Source: Candidatus Nomurabacteria bacterium
GTDB taxonomy: Bacteria; Patescibacteriota; Saccharimonadia; Saccharimonadales; Saccharimonadaceae
Assembly (NCBI GenBank): GCA_031275815.1
Contig: JAISOF010000009.1
Span: 1-46,284 of the forward strand
Length of the DNA: 46,284 nt
Reading direction: 5' to 3'
The notes under the pieces were generated by a model. The model was not told the origin of the DNA, did no database searches, and worked only from the letters and a program-made list of their open reading frames with translations. Made by a program: the position numbers and the translations under genes. This document shows, one piece after another, positions 35,601 through 42,264 of this stretch. Each line of letters starts with the position of its first letter. Positions within the stretch are counted from its first letter, which is position 1.

Positions 35601-37355
35601 ACAAGCTGTTTTGGCCGCGCCCGCGTCAGCGCTGATTTCAGATTCTGTGCCATATTTATACTCATAAGCAGTGCTCGTCGCAAAACAGAGGTACAACACG
35701 CTCCGCCAAGCTCCTTTCTTGATTTTGTCATTCTTGATGTCATTGGCACACAAGGCTTTGGCGCCGCCCACACTGGTCGCCGTCGGTGTGCCGGAAGCCA
35801 AGATATCATAAGTCTTGTCTTTTTCCAACACAATGGCGTGCCAGCTGAGCGCTGGAGTCCTTTGCTGGAACCTTGAACCACCGTTAATCCCCGAACCAAT
35901 ACAGCCATTGGAGCTGAAATCAGTTTGGGTATTTTCATTGCTGATGGCATAAAACCACAGTTGTTTCTTGGTTTTGTCGCTTCCAGTGTTGTCGCCACTC
36001 ACCGTCACTGTATGCTTGAAGTTGACATCAATATCCACACACTTGCTGTCATCATTCAACGTCCCGTCGGGGTTCACACAATCGGGCTTGGCGGATATAA
36101 TAGTGGGCGGCCCATCAATCGGATTGCGGCTGCTGGCATTATTGAAAACCGAATCACTGCCAATCCCCACCTTGCCCGCGCAATAATCACCCCAGTTGCA
36201 ACCACTGATAGTGTCGCTAGGCCCGCCGTTTCGATCGACTTTCACATATGACATCACGTTCACTGACCATTTTTGAGCTGTAGCATTGATAATCACTCGC
36301 GCTGAAGAAGTGACCGGATCGCCCTTGTATGGCTTGCCGCCAACACCTTTCACCACACCCGCGCCGAGCGAAGAGTTTTTGTCGGATATGGTGGGGTCGA
36401 TGGTGATGGTTGAGGTGATGGCAATATTTTTCCCAAACGCGTTAATGGCTGCTCTACGGTCGCTTGTCAGCTCAATTTCACACAGATAATTCTGACTCTC
36501 CACGCCACCGCCCGGACCCAAGCCCCAATGCGTCCCCGTCTTGGTGAAACTGCCCATGTTTGGCAGAGCGCCCTCCAAAGACCAGCCCTCGCCAGCCCAC
36601 CAATTGGACGTGGAGTGCGGGCCGCAAGCCGCCGTATCGCCAAACATCTTCACAACTTCCGTGTTCGGGACTGGTTGGTTGAAAGTGCCATTGCCACTAC
36701 CACCATCGTGCATGAAAGACAGTTTTGAAAAGTCAATTTTGATATTACTTTTGGCGTCTTTCCACCGGTCAGAATTGGGATACAAAATCTCATTATTTTT
36801 CTTGGCAACGGCAGCGCTGTGTGTGAAATAAATGTATTTATCGGCTTCCTTGACTGTGGTCTCGGCGTTCCAACTGCCGTCCGGCTGGGTCCGCGTCGAA
36901 TTGGCTTGCGACCACGAACCGGTCTTGATTTCCCAGCCACTCTCCACCGGCGGTTTCGGCGTGTATCTCACGATATTATTGCAATCCGCTTTCACGCCGT
37001 AGCCCGTTTCCTTGCCAGAGGCGTCCAAGTACGCATAAATCTCCACGTTTTTGTCGCTAGCTTTCAAGTTGACATAATAAATCGTACACTTCGGGTCGCT
37101 CCCCCTGTATGCCGTGTTGCCGGTCAAGTCCACTTTGTACGGCAATGGATTCGCCGCCCGTGTATAGCCACGACTATTCACCCAATTGGTCACGGCGGCA
37201 TTGCACGCCACACCGCTGTGCATGTCTTCGCGGTTAGTGCCGTCCTCGAACCCGCCCCACGCGTCCGTTGCGATGACGGTGATGCTCGGTTTTAACACGC
37301 CAAAAGTGCCGCACAGCACAATCGCCAACATAGTTTTTTTGAGTATTTTATTCAT
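32646..37355 (-). CDS. Giant secreted surface protein (1569 aa), full-length fused form
   Basis: Signal peptide (about 1-29: MNKILKKTMLAIVLCGTFG...). Residues about 130-620 match the 543-aa protein at 38097 (SGWEIKTGSW, YFTHSAAVA, YPNSD, FGDTAACG, WWAGEGW, KHTVTVSGDNTGSDKTKKQLW). Residues about 630-1569 match the 1254-aa protein from its residue 270 on (SKTQTCA, LARPGD, TTWKTLPGFS, PVSSNAQFHIPYNY, KIPTMQIWSGGLY, KAFGSWSEYDAIGS, GKTVIVEVDG, TQVDAWLMVGL). A cysteine-dense patch (CCSDCSGCCCSG) lies mid-protein. The C-terminal part has short beta-strand repeats suggesting a beta-helix. Not a known family to me. The start overlaps the TPR gene by 8 nt, with GGAG 8 nt upstream. Likely cell-surface role. 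Confidence 0.88.
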   Translation of the reverse strand: MNKILKKTMLAIVLCGTFGVLKPSITVIATDAWGGFEDGTNREDMHSGVACNAAVTNWVNSRGYTRAANPLPYKVDLTGNTAYRGSDPKCTIYYVNLKASDKNVEIYAYLDASGKETGYGVKADCNNIVRYTPKPPVESGWEIKTGSWSQANSTRTQPDGSWNAETTVKEADKYIYFTHSAAVAKKNNEILYPNSDRWKDAKSNIKIDFSKLSFMHDGGSGNGTFNQPVPNTEVVKMFGDTAACGPHSTSNWWAGEGWSLEGALPNMGSFTKTGTHWGLGPGGGVESQNYLCEIELTSDRRAAINAFGKNIAITSTITIDPTISDKNSSLGAGVVKGVGGKPYKGDPVTSSARVIINATAQKWSVNVMSYVKVDRNGGPSDTISGCNWGDYCAGKVGIGSDSVFNNASSRNPIDGPPTIISAKPDCVNPDGTLNDDSKCVDIDVNFKHTVTVSGDNTGSDKTKKQLWFYAISNENTQTDFSSNGCIGSGINGGSRFQQRTPALSWHAIVLEKDKTYDILASGTPTATSVGGAKALCANDIKNDKIKKGAWRSVLYLCFATSTAYEYKYGTESEISADAGAAKTACENSMTAHNVNDSAWTAANGTDGVVVTSHAVAAYEPTPGAPQTCDNDPNTPLPDCSEIAISKTQTCAVNDGLGQHKCDPEGTAPPAPGQPDEFKALDPNAKKEAITQLARPGDDIKFVHNFDKAAQKLAKDTTWKTLPGFSPSKCHTSTTYSSKSGMDTADRNCTPNAGLLTPFEVQVQRSHSEDEARKGESAYKATDAGPNKTYAVRDDCFYTGIGTMFSAPNAVNQGKISYHNIKAPTGGLLNNLQGGAVGNQCNDMDGNGKLHEESAVAKVMNGDVGTKEIYQRATLFDRVAQKLQNLKIGEGKQPYQTNTGGSATSPGEDSEHKYDVKWEKHYTCSSCRSGCCSDCSGCCCSGRTVYGSPHGTNCGSSGCYDGSADGFGTYTEWEHTWVDMVDAGPVSSNAQFHIPYNYQIVPRIDTSKFPAGRMLHGGSELDYQTWFNILAVGNAEFGENYATLTRPGTHWEVTEFYIDENVTSDPNPGDRHDTSAPCSSYIHANHQIQNVNRNCYTKASGTGSLNTINGANHTGSGDARNGDTGHSVLTATINDAPPGTKFCVGVSVYDEYSFYGNNDSTYGDAVKGNWIHLKPECISISKIPTMQIWSGGLYAENEVLGKYATKIPAPFLDAWKAFGSWSEYDAIGSSRFGTDATLRIFGSAAAFGRGLEVGGVTNQGIINGCDFIKLNIKNKPSDCKNPSNSDMGKSQAFRGLAQRVTLRYTNRVQVPAGKTGRWVTGDSTKIDSVAGGAVQGQDYDDWNASSSITPKSGEVTYYRASGNATITGTNIDKGKTVIVEVDGTATIDGNITYTSAPLASIHDIPQVIIFAQNIDINPHVTQVDAWLMVGLKGGNGVVNTCNKAGINENTLIAVNEVYTDCNYPLKINGPVQAKKLRLLRSYGAGMGLDCNYAYKDGIGYTNNAQAQWPNGGRTNNCGSKWYGTGEFPYDSASPAEVFNLRADAYLWAYHQVENYSQAFVTYAREVAPRF

Positions 37356-37938
37356 GATTTTGCTCCAAATAATTTAGCTTATTCAAATAATAATCGCGCT
37401 CGGTTTGCATACCGATATTGCCCTCAGACGGCTCCGCCAACATCAATTTCAGGTATTTGATTTGCAAATCAGTGTTCGCCGACTTTTCATAAAGCATAAA
37501 CAGCGAACGATAAAACATGTAATCATAATCGACGACATGCAGTTCAATTCCTTTTTCATAGGCCTTGACGGCTTCAGCGATTTTTCCGGCGTTTTCATAA
37601 GACTTTCCTTGCAAGCGGTAGACCTCCGCGCGTTCCTCATCGTTTTTGGCGCGGGAAAGCAGCTGGTTCAATTCGGACACGGTGAAATCAAGGGCGCTTT
37701 CATCATCCACCGCGCTATTGGTTTCCACACCAATGCGGTCAATGGTTTCAGACACCGTTTCGTCGTAACTTGACGTCGCGTTCGGTGCGAAAGCCTTGTC
37801 CGGTTTGACGGCAATCAAAAAAGACACCGCCACTACTCCGCCAAGCACCACCACAATCGCCAAAATAACCAACAAGAAGTTTCGCCGTTTTTTTGTCTGT
37901 TGGTTTTCTTCCCTCTCAAATAATTCCAATATAGCCAT
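37348..37938 (-). CDS. Membrane-anchored TPR-like protein, partner of the 1569-aa surface protein
   Basis: 196 aa. A short cytoplasmic LELFEREENQQTKKRR segment, one membrane helix (about 21-44), an acidic linker, then helical pairs resembling TPR units (ERAEVYRLQGKSYENAGKIAEAVKAYEKGI and following). The second copy at 41644 has the same plan and shares the LFER start. Each copy precedes a giant secreted protein with an identical 8-nt overlap, so the products probably act together, for instance in assembly or retention of the giant. Promoter: TTGCAT-N18-TAATAT with a leaderless ATG. Confidence 0.75.
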   Translation of the reverse strand: MAILELFEREENQQTKKRRNFLLVILAIVVVLGGVVAVSFLIAVKPDKAFAPNATSSYDETVSETIDRIGVETNSAVDDESALDFTVSELNQLLSRAKNDEERAEVYRLQGKSYENAGKIAEAVKAYEKGIELHVVDYDYMFYRSLFMLYEKSANTDLQIKYLKLMLAEPSEGNIGMQTERDYYLNKLNYLEQNHE

Positions 37939-38096
37939 ACAGTCATATTATCATGGTTATATTTAAAAATGCAAGTACATTTTTTTATGAATGTAATTAT
38001 TACATATTTGTAACATGCTATTTTTATTGTTAGTATCTTTTATGAAGTAAAAAATCATTGTTGCATTTTTGATACTGGTTATGTTAATATATCTAC
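37939..38096. promoter_or_regulatory. Divergent promoter region of the surface-protein locus
   Basis: Minus: TTGCAT (complement of 37969-37974), 18-bp spacer, TAATAT (complement of 37945-37950) with a TG extension, 6 nt before the ATG at 37938. Plus: TTGCAT (38061-38066), 18-bp spacer, TAATAT (38085-38090), 6 nt before the ATG at 38097. Both -35 boxes are followed by TTTT. Between them is the perfect palindrome ATGTAATTATTACAT (37991-38005), a possible operator. Confidence 0.65.
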
Positions 38097-39728
38097 ATGG
38101 CTACCGGCGCTACAACATCTCCAGACAAGAGTTCAAAATCCAAAAAGTTTCTTCTGCTTTTTGTGCTGTTGTTTGTTGTTGTCGTTGTTGCCAGCGCGTT
38201 GGTTGCGTTTTTTATTGCTAATGGTTGGTTTGACGATCCGGAAACCCCCAGTGCTGATGTGGCAACTCCAGACGAGGCGGATGATACCAGTGAAGCCGCG
38301 AACAACGTCGAAGGCTGGGCGGTCAAAACTGGCTCGTGGGTGCAAACTACCGCCGGCGGGAATCCGGTGGATGCTGATTGGGAAAAAAGTCGCGAAGTTT
38401 CCCTTGACAACGTTGACACCGTTTATTTCACCCACAGTGCGGCCATAGCCGCGACAAGTGGCAACACCGGATATCCCAATTCTGACGTAGCCAGCGAAGT
38501 CAAGAGCAATATCAAGGTCAATTTCACCTTGGACGTCACCCACGCTGATTCAGGAGGAACGTCGTTCCAGGAGTCCATTTCAAAAGCCAAGTTGCTGGAA
38601 TGGTTCGGCGACACCGCAAATTGCGTATCAACCGCCGAGCAAGCGGACACCGACTGGTGGACGGGCGAAGGTTGGAAAATCGCGGGCACCACATTCCCAG
38701 ACCTCAACACTTTCAAAAAAGACGATTCTGTCCATTATGGCTTGAAACAAACCCCAGACAGCGAAAATAATAATTATTTGTGCAAAATCACCTTTGACGA
38801 CGCCGCCAAAGACAAAATCAGGGCATTCGGCAAAGAAATCACCCTCACCTCCACCATAGCCATCACGCCCAGCGGCGTGGAACTGCAAGACGGCAACAAA
38901 GTAGCAGACCCCAAACCCGCGACCACTTCTGCTAGCATCACCGTCAACCCCTCACCCTATTATTGGCGGGTTTCGGTGAAGAGTTTCGCAATGGTGAAGA
39001 AAACCGGTGGTGGCGAGGCTGAAATGGACTGCATGAACGGCGTTTATTGCGACGGCGGCGCCGGCATTAGTAATAGCAATGACATCTTCAGATACCCTCC
39101 GGATCACGCCTTGACGGTTTCTCCGGCGGCGCCTCCAAGCGGCGAGGCGGGTTGCCCGACCGACCAAACCAAGTGCGTGGAGTTTGAGTTCAATTTCAAA
39201 CACACTGTCACAGTGGCGGACAAAAACACTGGTGAAGACCCGGGCAAAAAGCAACTCTGGCTGTATCGCATCGTCAACTCCTCCTATCCAAACCAAAACG
39301 GGCTGTACAAAGCGGGCGGCTGCCTTGGGCTATTGAACAACGGCTCCATCGCCGGCGCCAAAAACACCTCCGAACAGTGGTACCCAGCGGTGTTGGAAGC
39401 CGGACAAACTTATGACATTGTGACCGGCGTGGCAAACGAAAACACCCCGCTGTGTATCGCTCAAACCGCCATGAAAAACGACCCCACAAAACGTGGCGCA
39501 TGGCAAAGCCGGCTGTATCTGTGTTTCGTGTCCTCAGCCGGATACAAATACGGCTATGGCGACACCGAAACCGATTTGGCAACCGACCTCGAAACCGCCA
39601 AAACCGTCTGCGACGAACACATCCAGTCCGCCAACGCCGACCGAACGTGGGACACCGCCGGTAGCGACGAGGTTTTGGCGACTTCGAATGCGGTGGTGAT
39701 TTATACTACGGCGGTGAAAAAGAAGTGA
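38097..39728 (+). CDS. Membrane-anchored surface protein homologous to the N-terminal part of the 1569-aa protein
   Basis: 543 aa. A cytoplasmic lead (ATGATTSPDKSSKSKK) and one membrane helix (about 18-41), then an ectodomain matching residues about 130-620 of the 1569-aa protein: EGWAVKTGSW, YFTHSAAIA, YPNSD, FGDTAN, WWTGEGW, KHTVTVADKNTGEDPGKKQLW, and the region with KRGAWQSRLYLCF. It stops where the fused protein continues into its second half. So it uses a membrane anchor instead of a signal peptide and lacks the second half, which is encoded separately at 42257. Several cysteines are conserved between the two. Leaderless start. Confidence 0.85.
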   Translation: MATGATTSPDKSSKSKKFLLLFVLLFVVVVVASALVAFFIANGWFDDPETPSADVATPDEADDTSEAANNVEGWAVKTGSWVQTTAGGNPVDADWEKSREVSLDNVDTVYFTHSAAIAATSGNTGYPNSDVASEVKSNIKVNFTLDVTHADSGGTSFQESISKAKLLEWFGDTANCVSTAEQADTDWWTGEGWKIAGTTFPDLNTFKKDDSVHYGLKQTPDSENNNYLCKITFDDAAKDKIRAFGKEITLTSTIAITPSGVELQDGNKVADPKPATTSASITVNPSPYYWRVSVKSFAMVKKTGGGEAEMDCMNGVYCDGGAGISNSNDIFRYPPDHALTVSPAAPPSGEAGCPTDQTKCVEFEFNFKHTVTVADKNTGEDPGKKQLWLYRIVNSSYPNQNGLYKAGGCLGLLNNGSIAGAKNTSEQWYPAVLEAGQTYDIVTGVANENTPLCIAQTAMKNDPTKRGAWQSRLYLCFVSSAGYKYGYGDTETDLATDLETAKTVCDEHIQSANADRTWDTAGSDEVLATSNAVVIYTTAVKKK

Positions 39729-39971
39729 CCTCAAAGAAAAGGTTTTTAAAGCTTATGCTTGTGAAAAAATGACGTTTGTGATATAAATAGGGGTATCAGC
39801 CAGTAACTAGCAACTGGCTAAGTTAGGGCTACGAAACTTAACGCTTCAAAACTAAGCTTTGTGTTTTTGAGAAAGGAAATGCAATGCATCAAGCGTGATG
39901 GTTTTTGCGACAGCCTTAACAACAGTTATGTCTTTTTATACTTATTCCCCGATGAGGAAAGGAGAAAGAAA
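39729..39971 (+). promoter_or_regulatory. Promoter and long structured 5' leader of the SLH gene
   Basis: TTGTGA (39759-39764), a 17-bp spacer and TATAAA with TG extension (39779-39787) predict a leader of about 175 nt. It folds at AGCCAGT/ACTGGCT (39798-39804/39813-39819) and AAGTT/AACTT (39820-39824/39835-39839). I do not recognise a riboswitch class. AAAGGAG stands 7 nt before the ATG at 39972. An in-frame ATG further up (39879) would add a hydrophilic lead before the signal peptide and is less likely. Confidence 0.5.
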
Positions 39972-41534
39972 ATGTTTAAGTTGAAGAAAGGCAAGGGCGT
40001 CGCAAGAGGTCTCCTCGCGGGGATTTTGGCGGCGGTACTCGTTATCACAGGAGCCGGAACGGCATTCGCGGCGGAGGTGCCGCAAATTGGCACGCCGGAG
40101 TACTATGTTTTTATTGATGAAAGCCCGAATTACCAGATGGAGTATGTCGCCGGAGGCAGGGACACGCCGGAATATCGCGCGCTTGTTGAGCGATGGGTGG
40201 AGGCTATGTTGCCAAACATGGAAGATATGAGTTGGTACACCTACCTTCCGAGACAAAATGAAGATATGGTTTGGAAAGCGTTCCACAGCGGAAATCCCAA
40301 TTGGAGCATCATGCGCGATGAGCTTTATCGTTTAGCCAACGAGCTTGATATCACGAACTCTGACCTCTCAACTGAGGAAAAAGTGGCTCGTATTGACACA
40401 TGGGCTGCTGGGGATGGGTACAGAGGCAAGGTTATCGGAAGTATTGATGAAGTTTCAGCCTCCGAACGTCCTTGGGTCGTAACAGAAGGCGGTAAGACCT
40501 ACTTGGCAGGACCGTTTGTAAACCATGCTAGAACGATTGATGGTAAGACATATGATTGCGATCAGCGTGCTGTCGGGCTAGAATGGCTGTATCGCCTAGC
40601 AGGTGTTCCGGCAGTTTTCTTAGCACTAAGTGCTCGCGCGTTACCAGTAGGGCATATGGAAACTATGTACTACCTTAACAATCAATGGTGGGTAAGCGCC
40701 GGTAGGAATTATACTGATGGCAACGCTATGCTTCTTACTGACTATGTAGCAACCTCTGACGTTACCACCGGATATACGTTGGAAGATTGTAGTTTTCCCA
40801 TTGCTGAAATAAGAGTTATGGAAGAACTAGTTTCCATTGATAAAACAACCGGGGAACAAAGTAACTATAATTTCATAAAGGATGTGAACGAATCATGGAT
40901 ACGACCTACTGGTGAAGAGAATTTTATGTTTAAGCTACTTCAAAGCCCGTACGCCCATCCAGAAAAGTCGCTGATGCGCGGTGAGGTTGCTAAGTTATTA
41001 TGCGATTACATCCACATTGTGCCCATGCGTAATGAACAAGTATTTTCCGACGTGCCCACAACTCATCAATATGCGCCTTACATCTGGGTAATGAGCCGAC
41101 TGGGATTGATGACCGGTGATGATAACGGAAACTTTAATCCGGACAGCGGGCTTTCCATGCAGGAGTTCGCGGTGATTGCCAATCGCGTCGTGGAATACGT
41201 AAGGCAGCTTGTCAAAGGCGTTGACAAGTCAAGATGGGGAGGAACTTCTCCGGGCAAGATTGGCATCATATTGTCCAAGCTTGAAGCGCCCTCCGGTCAG
41301 TCCAAAACTTTTGCAGACGCGAAACAAATCGCGTCTTGGGCGAAGCCGGCGATTGACGAGTTTTCCAAATACGGTATATTGGTGGGTGATGGCAACGGTT
41401 ATCTCAAGCCCACCGAAACCTTAAGCCGCCTGCGGTTCTTGGTGTTTTTGTCAAAGATGGATGATCGGTTTGAGGCTATAGGAGGGGAAGGAGTGTTCAA
41501 TGGCGTCATAGCTACGCCCAGGCCTTTGTTCTGA
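39972..41534 (+). CDS. Secreted transglutaminase-like protein with SLH domains
   Basis: 520 aa. A classical signal peptide ends AGTAFAAEV. The central domain has a transglutaminase-like core: cysteine in KTYDCDQRAVGLEWLYRLAGVP, histidine in PVGHMETMYYLNNQWW, and a possible aspartate in YTDGNAM. The C-terminal half holds SLH repeats: FSDVPTTHQYAPYIWVMSRLG with MTGDDNGNFNPDSGLSMQEF, and FADAKQIASWAKPAIDEFSKYG with VGDGNGYLKPTETLSRL; an earlier unit from LMRGEVAKLL is partial. SLH domains bind wall polymers or S-layers; the TG-like domain could be a peptidase or crosslinker. Style of signal, SD and terminator is Firmicutes-like and unlike its neighbours, hinting at transfer. Confidence 0.82.
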   Translation: MFKLKKGKGVARGLLAGILAAVLVITGAGTAFAAEVPQIGTPEYYVFIDESPNYQMEYVAGGRDTPEYRALVERWVEAMLPNMEDMSWYTYLPRQNEDMVWKAFHSGNPNWSIMRDELYRLANELDITNSDLSTEEKVARIDTWAAGDGYRGKVIGSIDEVSASERPWVVTEGGKTYLAGPFVNHARTIDGKTYDCDQRAVGLEWLYRLAGVPAVFLALSARALPVGHMETMYYLNNQWWVSAGRNYTDGNAMLLTDYVATSDVTTGYTLEDCSFPIAEIRVMEELVSIDKTTGEQSNYNFIKDVNESWIRPTGEENFMFKLLQSPYAHPEKSLMRGEVAKLLCDYIHIVPMRNEQVFSDVPTTHQYAPYIWVMSRLGLMTGDDNGNFNPDSGLSMQEFAVIANRVVEYVRQLVKGVDKSRWGGTSPGKIGIILSKLEAPSGQSKTFADAKQIASWAKPAIDEFSKYGILVGDGNGYLKPTETLSRLRFLVFLSKMDDRFEAIGGEGVFNGVIATPRPLF

Positions 41535-41547
41535 GTTTTTTGAAGCG

Positions 41548-41586
41548 CTAACCCCCGTTTTAATAACGGGGGTTAGTTATTTTTTT
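41548..41586 (+). terminator. Intrinsic terminator of the SLH gene
   Basis: CTAACCCCCGTT (41548-41559) pairs perfectly with AACGGGGGTTAG (41565-41576) around a 5-nt loop and is followed by TTATTTTTTT. It is the only textbook terminator in the window. Confidence 0.95.
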
Positions 41587-41607
41587 ATAATTTCGTATGA
41601 AAAAACA

Positions 41608-41637
41608 TTGCATTTTTTAGCATGAGTGTTATATACT
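41608..41637 (+). promoter_or_regulatory. Promoter of the second TPR/giant operon
   Basis: TTGCAT (41608-41613, followed by TTTT), an 18-bp spacer and TATACT (41632-41637), 6 nt before the ATG at 41644. Same -35 decamer and spacing as the two promoters at 37939-38096. Confidence 0.65.
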
Positions 41638-41643
41638 TTAATC

Positions 41644-42264
41644 ATGGCTACGAACAACGAACAACCAAACCTGTTTGAACGAGGAGCGGTTCAGACAGCA
41701 AGAAAGAAAAAAATTATGATTAGCTCCTTGATAATTGTGGCAGTAGCAGTTTTGGCTACTGTTTCGTATTTTATGCTCACGGCAAATCGCGAAAAACCGG
41801 TGACAGAAGAGCTAGCGACACAGACAAAAGAAGAGGTGGCGATGGAAATGAAAGGTCTTGAAGCCAGTGCTAATAGTGTGAGTTCAGAGGAAGAATCTGA
41901 TAAAATCATCGAACGGACTGACGAAATACTGGAACAGACTAGCGACTTGGAGCAAAAATTCAAGTTATTTGTCATACAGGCCCAGACTTATAGTATGTCT
42001 AAGCAGTACGATCAGGCCGTAGCCGTTTTTGAATCTATGCTCGACATGCCGGACTGGTCGGAAGAGCAACGTTTGAGGATTTATGTAATGTTGGCTGAAA
42101 CGTATAGGTATGAAGTGAGAGATATACAACAATTCCGGAAATACATAGAATTGATAGAAAATAGTAGCGCATTGGTCACAGACAGAGAAAGTGAGGATTT
42201 TGTAAATGTGGACTATTATAAAAAACAGCTAAAGATACAAGAAGAGGAGGCTGCTAATGAATAA
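41644..42264 (+). CDS. Membrane-anchored TPR-like protein, partner of the 1254-aa surface protein
   Basis: 206 aa. Cytoplasmic NLFERGAVQTARKKK, one membrane helix (about 23-45), an acidic coiled segment, then TPR-like helices (KFKLFVIQAQTYSMSKQYDQAVAVFESML and following). Same design as the 196-aa protein at 37348-37938, though the sequence similarity outside the LFER start is low. Its last 8 nt (ATGAATAA) contain the start codon of the next gene, exactly as in the other copy. Translational coupling is likely. Confidence 0.75.
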   Translation: MATNNEQPNLFERGAVQTARKKKIMISSLIIVAVAVLATVSYFMLTANREKPVTEELATQTKEEVAMEMKGLEASANSVSSEEESDKIIERTDEILEQTSDLEQKFKLFVIQAQTYSMSKQYDQAVAVFESMLDMPDWSEEQRLRIYVMLAETYRYEVRDIQQFRKYIELIENSSALVTDRESEDFVNVDYYKKQLKIQEEEAANE

